From the NCBI GenBank assembly GCA_041685355.1, contig JAWLFY010000099.1:1-19092 (forward strand): a stretch of DNA of 19,092 bases, written 5' to 3'. The notes under the pieces are model-generated. The model saw only the letters and a list, made by a program, of their open reading frames with translations, was not told the origin of the DNA and did no database searches. The stretch is from JAWLFY01 sp041685355. Lineage in GTDB: Bacteria > Planctomycetota > Planctomycetia > Pirellulales > Pirellulaceae. Below, in pieces: positions 6,897-14,600 of the stretch (position 1 is its first letter; the number at the start of each line of letters is the position of its first letter). Made by a program: the position numbers and the translations under genes.

Positions 6897-8216
6897 TCAT
6901 TCGACCTCGGCGAGGTCCTGAAACACGATCGCGGACGGGTTGCCCACCGGAACGTACTGACCGGTAAAGGTGAGTTTCCCCGTCGTCGGATCGACGCGGA
7001 AGACGGTGACGTTGTCGGCGCGTTGGTTGCAGCAATAGAGGAACCGACCTTGGGGATCGAAGTTGAAACTGCGGGGGTAATTTCCGCGTGTCCACTGGTC
7101 GTCGACGAACGTCAGACGGCCGTCGTCGCCCACGGCAAAGATCGCGATGCTGTCGTGCAACCGATTGCCCGCGTAGACGAACCGACCGTCGGCCGAGACG
7201 CGGATCGCGGAGCAAAAATTGCTTCCGGCGTAACCGGGCGGCAAGCTCGAGATCGTTTGCCGGGAAGTCAGCCGACCGCGATCCGGGTCGTAGTCGAACA
7301 GCACGACCGTCGAGCCCTCTTCCTGAATCGAATAAACGCGACGGCCATCGGGATGGAAGGCGAAATGTCTCGGCCCGTCGCCCGGCGGTAGTGCCACCGC
7401 GGGCGGGTCGTTCGGCGTCAACTTGCCACGCTCCGCGTCAAAATCCCACAGCAGGATTTGGTCGAGCCCCAAATCGGCATGCAACACGAACCGGCCTGCG
7501 GGATCGGATTCGATCATGTGCGCGTGCGTGCGGTCGTGACCGCTGAAGGCAAAGCTTCCGGGGGGCGCGTTGGTCGCTCGGGTGGGCCCGACGTCTCCCG
7601 AATCGACCTGAACGTCGGTCGCATCGCCGAGTCGTCCGTCGGACCGGATCGGGAGCACCGCCACGGAGCCGCCGAAGTAGTTCGCCACCAGCAGGTATCG
7701 CCCGGAAGGATGAATGCTGATGTAGGTCGGACCGGCCCCGCCCGACGCGACGGTGTTGAGCCGTTCCAATTGTCCGCTGGCGGGATCGATCGCGAACGAG
7801 CTGACCGTCCCCTGTTTCGCCTCACCCGAATCGGAGCCACGCGAATCAGCCCCACCCAGTTCAGACCCGCCCACGCGATCCGTTTCGTTGGCCGAGTAGA
7901 GACGGGTTCCGGCGTCGTTGATCACCAAACAACTCGGGCTGGTTCCCATTTCGAAAATGCCCGCGGCGGTCAACTCGCCGCTGCCGCGGTCGACGCGAAA
8001 CAGGTGAATCCCTCGCCCGTTGCCCGGCGGCAGATCGATCTGGGTCGGCAAGACGTCTTTTAGCGGCGAGCTGAAGGTGCCGACGTAGGCCATCAGCGGA
8101 GCGGACGAAGCGTCCGATTCCGCCTGGAGTTGCCCGTCGAGAAACAGGTGGACGGTTACCACCGCGACAACAACGGATCGGATCAAACGGCGGCGTCGGG
8201 CGAGATGCGGAATCAT
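6897..8216 (-). CDS. Exported lactonase family protein (seven-bladed beta-propeller, PF10282)
   Basis: A 439-residue member of the family that includes 6-phosphogluconolactonase Pgl (YbhE). Recognisable blade motifs are Y-V-G-T-F near the N-terminus, G-I-H-L-F-R-V-D, G-G-A-G-P-T-Y-I-S-I-H-P-S-G-R-Y, D-G-P-R-H-F-A-F-H-P-D-G, S-A-D-G-R-F-V-Y-A-G-N-R and the C-terminal N-P-S-A-I-V-F. It has an N-terminal export signal with four arginines (R-R-R-R-L-I-R-S-V-V-V-A-V-V), which the cytoplasmic Pgl enzymes lack, so the sugar-phosphate substrate is doubtful. A Ser/Gly-rich insert (S-E-L-G-G-A-D-S-R-G-S-D-S-G) interrupts an early blade. An alternative ATG at 8264 has GGGAG 4 nt upstream and would add 16 residues. 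It is the first gene of a probable two-gene unit with the PQQ-like gene. Confidence 0.85.
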   Translation of the reverse strand: MIPHLARRRRLIRSVVVAVVTVHLFLDGQLQAESDASSAPLMAYVGTFSSPLKDVLPTQIDLPPGNGRGIHLFRVDRGSGELTAAGIFEMGTSPSCLVINDAGTRLYSANETDRVGGSELGGADSRGSDSGEAKQGTVSSFAIDPASGQLERLNTVASGGAGPTYISIHPSGRYLLVANYFGGSVAVLPIRSDGRLGDATDVQVDSGDVGPTRATNAPPGSFAFSGHDRTHAHMIESDPAGRFVLHADLGLDQILLWDFDAERGKLTPNDPPAVALPPGDGPRHFAFHPDGRRVYSIQEEGSTVVLFDYDPDRGRLTSRQTISSLPPGYAGSNFCSAIRVSADGRFVYAGNRLHDSIAIFAVGDDGRLTFVDDQWTRGNYPRSFNFDPQGRFLYCCNQRADNVTVFRVDPTTGKLTFTGQYVPVGNPSAIVFQDLAEVE

Positions 8217-8559
8217 GGCGGATCGGAATGGTGGGCTGCGCGTGGCTAGCGGGGGGCGCGTCATCGGGCTCCCAGAATATCTCATCCCCGAGAAGAATGC
8301 ATGCGTCGTCGCGAGTTGGCCGGCGAGAGGGGGGGGCCGGCCGAGAGGGAGGCGGGAATCGCCTCGCGCCGAGGGGGGGCGAGGGCGGGAAGGAGGCCAA
8401 CGATGAGGCCAAGAGCCAGAAAAGACCGTGGCGGCCAAGCGAACCAACTGAGCTCGATTCGGCATGATGATCGTTCAAGTCGGCAGGGGGCCCGTCCGAT
8501 GATACTCGTGGTGCGTGGGCTGCGCGCTCAGTACTCGATCCCGCGCGTTGGCGAACGGA
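8217..8559. other. Divergent intergenic region rich in G-runs
   Basis: About 340 nt between the start of the minus-strand lactonase gene and the plus-strand lipoprotein gene. It must hold both promoters, but I see no convincing -35/-10 pair. The plus strand from 8329 to 8398 is dominated by runs of G (seven or more in two places), including a canonical quadruplex pattern at 8373-8389. Frames open here show no family-like sequence. The alternative start of the lactonase gene (8264) falls in it. Confidence 0.5.
8373..8389 (+). other. Potential G-quadruplex motif
   Basis: GGGGGGG-CGA-GGG-C-GGG on the plus strand. Splitting the seven-G run gives four G3 tracts with loops of 1, 3 and 1 nt, a very compact pattern. 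It lies in the region between divergent genes, upstream of the lactonase gene and on the non-transcribed side for the lipoprotein gene. Formation in the cell is not shown by sequence alone. Confidence 0.45.
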
Positions 8560-9282
8560 ATGCGACGTTGCATCATCGCTTGTTTACTGTGGGTCACGTG
8601 CTCTGTCGGTTGCTCGCACCGTCATCTCACCCGTAACACGGTGCTGACGGCGGGCACGGTGATGGACATCCAGTATCGGATGGTGCTCACCAACCTGGCG
8701 ATGTTCTCCCAGCATCCCGAGACCCTACCTTCCCAGATGGAGATCGATGACGGCGTCATTCAGATCTCCGATGAGTTCGGCTTCGGCAACGCGGGCGGCT
8801 TCACCAGTCTGGCCCATTTCGGCATCGATCGGGTCGGGCCGTCGGCACGACACTCGACGTCCGAGCAATGGGGGGCAGACGCCACGCTCGATCCGGAGCG
8901 TGTCACGGAGTTGCAGAGTCTTTACCGCGTCGCTTTGGGGCTGCCCCCGCTGGAACCCTCCAACGCCGTCCTGTTTCTGCGACAAAGTCGGGAAGAGGCG
9001 ACGATCCCGACCGGGTCGGCTGAGGACGAAGATTCGTCCGATTCGCGGAAAGTGCCGATCGAAGTCTTACTCCGTGACGTCCCCACCCCGGGATGGTATC
9101 AAATTGGCCAGAAAGGCGATGTCCCGGAAAACGCTTGCTACGTCGGTCGCTTCGGCGACTGCTATGCCTGGGTGACCCCGGAGGGAATCCCGAATTTGGC
9201 ACGCTTTACCATGACCGTGTTGACCGTCGTGAAATTGCAGCCGGGCGGGTCCGGCCGAAGAGGGTTAATGTTCAGCCGTTGA
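8560..9282 (+). CDS. Putative lipoprotein of unknown function
   Basis: A 240-residue protein that starts with a short signal (M-R-R-C-I-I-A-C-L-L-W-V-T) and a lipobox-like S-V-G-C at residues 15-18, so it is probably a lipid-anchored envelope protein; the -3 Ser makes the lipobox weak. The start of the mature part (H-L-T-R-N-T-V-L-T-A-G-T-V-M-D-I-Q-Y with N-L-A-M-F) resembles a planctomycete family of uncharacterised envelope proteins that I know only as hypothetical. The middle holds an acidic stretch (A-E-D-E-D-S-S-D-S). No enzyme motif is visible. A GTG at 8515 is an alternative start but would put 15 residues before the signal. It is convergent with the small-gene operon that ends at 9329. 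Confidence 0.7.
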   Translation: MRRCIIACLLWVTCSVGCSHRHLTRNTVLTAGTVMDIQYRMVLTNLAMFSQHPETLPSQMEIDDGVIQISDEFGFGNAGGFTSLAHFGIDRVGPSARHSTSEQWGADATLDPERVTELQSLYRVALGLPPLEPSNAVLFLRQSREEATIPTGSAEDEDSSDSRKVPIEVLLRDVPTPGWYQIGQKGDVPENACYVGRFGDCYAWVTPEGIPNLARFTMTVLTVVKLQPGGSGRRGLMFSR

Positions 9283-9314
9283 ATCGGAAATCCGATTCGG
9301 AACCCGTTTTCGGG
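9281..9314. terminator. Paired hairpins in the convergent intergenic gap
   Basis: GAATCGGA (9281-9288) and TCCGATTC (9291-9298) form one stem that starts in the lipoprotein stop codon; CCCG-TTTT-CGGG (9303-9314) forms a second. Neither is followed by a long T-tract in either direction. They fill the 46-nt gap between two convergent genes and may end both transcripts weakly. Confidence 0.35.
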
Positions 9315-9328
9315 AGCGTCGCCAACGT

Positions 9329-9481
9329 CTATCTGCTGACGATCTCTCGCTCCAAGTCGGTGAGATCCTCCAGCCGACTTTGTTCCGGGTCGCTCGCCTC
9401 TTGAAGCCCAACCAGCAACACGGCAACGAACGACATCACGCTGACGAACAGTCCGACGACAAAGATAATGGCGAGACTCAT
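9329..9481 (-). CDS. Very small single-pass membrane protein (50 aa)
   Basis: Fifty residues. An N-terminal hydrophobic helix covers about residues 3-25 (L-A-I-I-F-V-V-G-L-F-V-S-V-M-S-F-V-A-V-L-L-V-G), followed by an acidic, helical cytosolic-type tail (Q-E-A-S-D-P-E-Q-S-R-L-E-D-L-T-D-L-E-R-E). The ATG overlaps the stop of the upstream 59-residue gene (ATGA at 9481-9478), so translation is probably coupled. It is the last of three tiny genes. I do not recognise a family. A sound start, a stop, a real membrane segment and the same overlap geometry as the pair upstream all argue for a true gene. Confidence 0.72.
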   Translation of the reverse strand: MSLAIIFVVGLFVSVMSFVAVLLVGLQEASDPEQSRLEDLTDLEREIVSR

Positions 9482-9657
9482 TGGTTACCCCGTTTGGCCG
9501 AGAGCACGAGACAACCGAGGGACAAGATGGATGGAACCCAGAGACCCACGAACGCACCTTCTTCGCGGTAACCGCCGAACCACAGCGATACCGAGAACAG
9601 GAATGAGGCGAAAGCCGCGGCGATGAAAAGGTAAACGGCGAGCTGTCTCTTGTTCAT
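9478..9657 (-). CDS. Very small two-pass membrane protein (59 aa)
   Basis: Fifty-nine residues with two hydrophobic helices: about 6-27 (L-A-V-Y-L-F-I-A-A-A-F-A-S-F-L-F-S-V-S-L-W-F) and about 35-53 (A-F-V-G-L-W-V-P-S-I-L-S-L-G-C-L-V-L), joined by a short charged loop G-G-Y-R-E-E-G and ended by A-K-R-G-N-Q. The basic start M-N-K-R-Q and basic end suggest both termini inside. The V-G-L-W-V-P-S-I-L-x-L-G segment is the part most likely to be conserved. It overlaps its upstream neighbour (DUF6435 protein) and its downstream neighbour by 4 nt each. Function unknown. GGGGCAGGC just before the ATG offers a fair ribosome-binding site. Confidence 0.8.
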   Translation of the reverse strand: MNKRQLAVYLFIAAAFASFLFSVSLWFGGYREEGAFVGLWVPSILSLGCLVLSAKRGNQ

Positions 9658-9815
9658 GCCTGCCCCTCGCCATCGAGCTGCTTCCGCACCTCATCGGCCT
9701 CCGCGGCTTTCTCGTCGCTCTTTTTTCGGTTCGTGTGAGAAAGCTGATACGCCTCCTCGAGGAGTTGCTTGTATCGCTCTTCCAACTTGTCTCGATGGCT
9801 TTTGAATCCGAACAC
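9654..9815 (-). CDS. Lacal_2735/DUF6435 family protein (53 aa)
   Basis: Fifty-three residues, charged and almost all helical. The pattern M-F-G-F-K ... K-L-E-E-R-Y-K-Q-L-L-E-E-A-Y-Q-L-S, then N-R-K-K-S-D-E-K-A-A-E-A-D-E-V, matches what I recall of the small Lacal_2735/DUF6435 family (start M-F-G-x, then L-L-x-E-A-x-x-L-S, then K-S-D-E-K-x-A-E-A) along its whole length. No function is established for that family. The GTG start is supported by GGGAG 8 nt upstream and because the family begins M-F-G; an in-frame TGA lies further upstream. It heads a chain of three tiny genes with 4-nt overlaps; the other two encode small membrane proteins, so it may work with them at the membrane. Confidence 0.87.
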   Translation of the reverse strand: MFGFKSHRDKLEERYKQLLEEAYQLSHTNRKKSDEKAAEADEVRKQLDGEGQA

Positions 9816-9979
9816 GAACTTCGCTCCCAGAGTTGAATAACTTTTGCGAGAGATCGTAAGGGCGGGTCAACAAGCAGCTCCCATTTTCTTGGTCCGAACC
9901 CCCGTCCGCCGCCACCATCGCCGAGCCGTGGGACCGGACGGCTTGCGCCGTTCCGCTCCCGTGTGAACGAATACGTCAG

Positions 9980-11515
9980 TTATTTCCCGGCCGGTGTTGA
10001 ACGGTTCGGGGACGCAGGGTCGGGCAGAAGCGACAGGTCGAGGCGGTACATGATTTGGTTGTAGTCGTACCGGGGCGTCGGGGTGGTGCTTGCCGAGAAC
10101 GTTTTCGTGTAGGTCGCTTCGAAGTAGATCGATCGGCCGTCTTGTTGGTCGAACATCGGGTGATGTTTGGGGTTGTAAAAGCTGTATTCGTCGTGCGTGA
10201 CGATCTTCACGGCGTCGTCCCAGGGGCCGAGCGGGGTTTCCGCTTCGGCGTACCAGATCTCCCCGAGCAGCGACGTCCCGCCCAACTCGGAAACGACCGC
10301 GATCCATTTTTGGCGGTATTCGTTCCAGGCGAGCGAACCGCCGTGCGCGCGAATCGGATCGCCCGTTTCGGCGTCGCGGAGCCGAAACACCAGTTCGTCT
10401 TCTGTCATCGAGCCCCGTTCCAGAAGTTGGCTGCTGAGCTTTTCGTCGAACGGGACTCCGTCGTTCCGCCACGTGTAGACCGGATCGCCGGCGTCGTCGC
10501 GAACGACGCGTGGCAGGTCCGAGTCGTCGGACTGGACGAGACAGGTGTAGGCTTGATACCGATCCGGATCGAGCAGCGCGTCGACGTTCGCGGGCACCCG
10601 GACGTAGGGAAACGGACGGGCGAAGTAGATGAACCCTTGGTCGTCGTCGGTCACACGCACGGGATGCCCGGCCGGGTGGAGCGGGCTATCGAGATCGAGC
10701 GACCGAACGTGCCGGAATCGGGCTTCGTCGGGGTCGAACTCGCAAATCCCCCGGGCGTACGTTTCGATCGGGGGACGGATCTTGGCGTAATGGGCGAACA
10801 TCCGCTCGTCGCCGTTAGCGTCGTTTAGAACCGTCAACCCGTCGATCCACGTCGGGCCGTCTCCCTCCATCCGACACGTTTCCTTCGCTTGCCGGTTTTC
10901 GTTGAGGAAATACTCCAGGTCGATTCCGCGGTCGGGAGGTAGCCCGCCGTCATCCGGCAAACGCGAGGTGGCACCGGGAACGTGGAAATTCCCCAGCGGG
11001 TAGTGGGGCAAATTCGTATCCCCCCAGAACCAATGCACGCGTCCTCGGAAGACCGCATTCACGACGCTGTCCGAGCCGAGCACGCCGGCGTTGATCAACG
11101 GCCGCTGCAAGGGGACTTCGCGGCCGAGACGCACGCTGTCGCGGTAGATCCCGGCCCCGGTTACACGGTAGAGCCGCTCGGCGAGATTGGTCCGCTTCAG
11201 TTTGAGCGTGGCGACGTGTCCCGGTTCGACTTGAAACGCTTCGCCTCGATACCCGAACCCGTCGGCGGGGAATTCATAGCCATGACTCTCGACGTGGAAG
11301 AAGACTCGTTGGCCATGGAGGCTTTGGTCGTCGATCACCGCGAAGCCGGCGGAGTCGGTGACGAAGCGGACGTCGTGGACCGTCGTCAATTCGGCGAGCG
11401 GTATGCCACGACCGGTCGCCTCATCGACGACCCGGACCGCGAACGGCGGCGCGGCGGGGAGTGCCGTTGGCATCGACACGGCGATCAGGCACGCTAGCAG
11501 GCGTGGGGGAGCCAT
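9980..11515 (-). CDS. Exported protein with transthyretin-like N-domain and probable beta-propeller
   Basis: A 511-residue protein with a signal peptide (M-A-P-P-R-L-L-A-C-L-I-A-V-S-M ... A-L-P-A-A). Residues 25-107 form a carboxypeptidase-regulatory/transthyretin-like beta domain (V-R-V-V-D-E-A-T-G-R-G-I-P-L-A ... S-A-G-F-A-V-I-D). From about 150 on, repeated Trp/Asp-rich strands (V-H-W-F-W-G-D-T-N at 160-168, Y-F-A-R-P-F-P-Y, A-W-N-E-Y-R-Q-K-W, G-E-I-W-Y-A-E, Y-F-E-A-T-Y) resemble the five-bladed propellers of glycoside-hydrolase-like or DUF4185-type proteins. A carbohydrate substrate is plausible but I cannot name catalytic residues. The start at 11515 is set by the signal peptide. The gene is divergent from the giant fusion gene, sharing about 170 nt of upstream region. 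Confidence 0.75.
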   Translation of the reverse strand: MAPPRLLACLIAVSMPTALPAAPPFAVRVVDEATGRGIPLAELTTVHDVRFVTDSAGFAVIDDQSLHGQRVFFHVESHGYEFPADGFGYRGEAFQVEPGHVATLKLKRTNLAERLYRVTGAGIYRDSVRLGREVPLQRPLINAGVLGSDSVVNAVFRGRVHWFWGDTNLPHYPLGNFHVPGATSRLPDDGGLPPDRGIDLEYFLNENRQAKETCRMEGDGPTWIDGLTVLNDANGDERMFAHYAKIRPPIETYARGICEFDPDEARFRHVRSLDLDSPLHPAGHPVRVTDDDQGFIYFARPFPYVRVPANVDALLDPDRYQAYTCLVQSDDSDLPRVVRDDAGDPVYTWRNDGVPFDEKLSSQLLERGSMTEDELVFRLRDAETGDPIRAHGGSLAWNEYRQKWIAVVSELGGTSLLGEIWYAEAETPLGPWDDAVKIVTHDEYSFYNPKHHPMFDQQDGRSIYFEATYTKTFSASTTPTPRYDYNQIMYRLDLSLLPDPASPNRSTPAGK

Positions 11516-11685
11516 GGGCAGATCGTGGTCGGGTGAGTCGAGTCGTGTCCGACGGGCGTCCAGAAACTCGCGGAGGACGCCCGAAATAGAAGGCCCATCG
11601 TAACTCGCGGTACGACATGAGGGTCGCGCGGTACACTGGTTCGATTCGAAACCTAACACGAAACGTCGTTGTGAAACCGTTGACC
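11516..11685. promoter_or_regulatory. Shared upstream region of two divergent secreted-protein genes
   Basis: About 170 nt that must carry promoters for the propeller gene (-) and the giant fusion gene (+). A short direct repeat CGCGGTAC occurs twice (about 11606 and 11629), and TTCGA-T-TCGAA (about 11640-11650) is a small dyad. No clear sigma-70 or sigma-54 promoter is seen. Confidence 0.35.
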
Positions 11686-14600
11686 ATGAGCATGCTGGCA
11701 AGACTCACGATCGGTTGCGTTGTGGCCGTGGCCGGAGGATTCGCCCCGCATCCGTTTTCGATCCCGGGGGAGTCGGGTTTGATCGCGGGGGAGTCGGGTT
11801 TGATCGCGGGGGAGTCGGGTTTGATCGCGGGGGAGTCGGGTTTGATCGCGGGGGAGCCGGGTGACCGGCCCGCCTCTGAGGCCGCTTCGAATGTTCGCGA
11901 GGGGACGTCGTTCCGGGCCGGGACGGCAGCGATCGAGATCACGCCTGAGGAGTTCCCGCGGATCATCGCGGGCAGCTTTCTGGAGAAGCAGGCGTCCCAC
12001 GTCAACAGCCGACTCTTCGCCCGCGGGTTCGTGCTGGACGACGGTGGCACACGGCTCGCATTGGTCGTCGTCGATACCTGCATGATGCCGACGACGTTGA
12101 TCGACGAAGCGAAACGTCTCGCGGCCGAGCGGTGTGAGATCCGCGTCGATCACATGATGGTCTCCGCGACCCACACGCACGCGGCGCCGGCGGCGATGGG
12201 TTGTCTGGGAACCCGCCAGGACCCGGAGTACGCCGCGGCGCTGCCGGCGATGATCGCCGAGGCGATCGTGGCCGCGGATGCGAACCTGCAACCGGCGCGG
12301 ATCGGGTGGGCGTCGGTCGACGACTGGGAACACACCCACAACCGACGCTGGATCCGCAAACCGGAACGTCTGGTCGTCGATCCGTTCGGCAATGCCACGG
12401 GCCGGGCGCACATGCATCCGGGATACGAGAGCCCCGACGTGATCGGCCCGTCAGGCCCGGTCGATCCCGAGTTGTCGCTGCTGGCGCTGCAAACGTCGGA
12501 TGGGGAGCCGCTGGGCGTGTTCGCGAATTACTCCCAGCATTACTTCGGCGCGTCCCCCGTGTCGGCCGATTACTACGGGCGATTCTGTCAGTACGTCGCG
12601 GAGAGCCTCGATCAACCCGGCAAGGGGAACGGGCCGTTCGTGTGCGCGATGTCTCAGGGGACCAGCGGAGACCTGATGTGGATGGACTACGGTTCGCCGC
12701 GCAGGCAACTCAGCATGGAGCGGTACGCGGAAGGGGTGGCAAAATACGCCGAGAAAGCGCTGGCGTCGGTCCGTTACCACGATACCGCGACCTTGGCGGT
12801 CGTCGAAAAGAAGCTCCGGCTGCGGTATCGGGTCCCCGATCCGGACCGGTTGGAATGGGCCGAGCCGATCGCGAACTCGATCGAAGGAGGTGTGGCGAAG
12901 GACAAGGCGGAGGTCTACGCGCGGGAAGCGTTGATCCTGCACGAACGGCAAGCGACCGAATTGAAGTTGCAGGCGATCCGCATCGGCGATCTGTCGATCA
13001 CCACCTTGCCTAACGAAGTCTACGCTTTGACCGGGTTGAAACTGAAAGCCCAGACGCCGCTGAAGGCGCACGTCAACATCGGTTTGGCCAACGGCGCCGA
13101 GGGCTACATCCCGCCGCCGGAGCAGCACGTGTTGGGAGGTTACACGACGTGGCCGGCCCGCACGGCGGGGCTCGAGGTTGAGGCAGAGCCGAAGATCGTG
13201 GAGACGTTGCTACAAGCCGTCGAAGAGGTAAGCGGGCGGCCGCGACGCGAAATGGTTGACGATCATGCCGCGTACGCGAGGGCGATTCTGGAAGCGGGTC
13301 CGGATGACTACTGGCGGCTCGACGACGCGGCGGGGGTGTCGGCACGCAACGCGGTCAGCGGCGGTGGTGCGGCACGGATGCGACCCGGGTTCGCGTGGTA
13401 CTTGCCCGGCGTCGGAAGTGGCAGCGGGATCGGAGAACAAGAACGATTGCGACCGTCGAACTTCTCGGGGCGAGGCGAGATCAACCGGGCGGTCCACCTT
13501 GCCGGAGGCAGCCTGGAGGCGGGACTGAACGACGGAGACGGCCCGTTCTCGGTCGCGGTTTGGTTTTGGCTTGGGGAACGGAGCGGCGGCAGCGATCGGA
13601 GCGGGGCGCTCGTCACGATCCCAGGGGACGAATCGCTCGTCGCCCACCAGCGTGCCGACCACCGCGTCCGATTGAATTGGGGGGACGCGTCGGCGGATTT
13701 GAAAGCGGCCGCCGATCAATGGCAGTTCGTCGTGTTGGTTCGGGACGGAAACGAGATTCGGGTGCATGTCGATGGTGACGAATCGCCGGCGCTGACCGCG
13801 ACCGTGGACGGCGAGGGCTCCGTCGAAACGTTGCGGTTGGGGGACGGGTTGCAAGGCAAACTCGACGAGGTCGCGGTGTTCGGTCGCGCCTTGACGGGAG
13901 AGGAGATCCGCGAGTTCTGGGAGGCGTCCGGGGTTTCCGAGCGGCGAGCCGAGGCGGAAGCGGAACGGGAGCGGCAGAGACGGGAATTGGCCGAACGGGT
14001 CAAGCCGCCAGAGTTTCCCGACGGGTATTCCGAGGAGATCGCCGGCTTGGGCCCGGTCGTCGCCGCCGACTTGCGAAAAGCCCCTGAGACCGAGACGCTT
14101 CGACCCGACGGGAATGTCTCGTTCTCATCTTCAACGTTCGGAAACTTTCAAACCGGTCGGCTCGATGGCGACGCCCCACTTCTTGGTGACAGCTACACGG
14201 TGTCGCTGTGGTTCCGTTGTGAAACGCCCAGTGACGTCCGGCCGGTGACCGCCTATTTCTTCTCGCGTGGCCCCCACGGCGACCGGCAGGCTCCCGGGGA
14301 TCACTTGGGGATCGGCGGGACCTATCGCGAAGAACTTGTCGGAAGACTTCTGTTCTTCAACGGCAACCGCAGCAACCGGGCGATCGCCGGGTCGACGGTC
14401 ATCCCGTCGGGGACGTGGAATCACGTCGTGATGGTTCGAAACGGCGAACGGGTCACGGCGTGGCTGAACGGAGAACCCGCCCCGGAGATCGACACCGAAG
14501 TCGAGGTGACGGTCGATGACGCCCAGCCGTTTTTCCTCGGAGCTCGCTCCGACCGGTTCGCGCCGTTGCGGGGTCAGTTGGCGCACTTCGCGCTGTACGA

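Noticed and set aside
9691..9918. Minus-strand frame of 75 codons overlapping the DUF6435 gene
   Set aside because: It is in a different frame from the DUF6435 protein, whose sequence matches its family throughout; the alternative product has no character.
9896..9966. Possible terminator after the transthyretin-like/propeller gene
   Set aside because: GGAACGGC and GCCGTCC on the minus strand pair only with a bulge, and no T-tract follows, so I did not list it.
11638..11654. GGTTCGATTCG resembling a tRNA T-arm (B box)
   Set aside because: No matching acceptor stem, anticodon arm or D-arm can be built around it.
11766..11862. Repeat array considered as CRISPR
   Set aside because: Units are directly adjacent 21-nt copies with no spacers, and they are in frame within a coding region.
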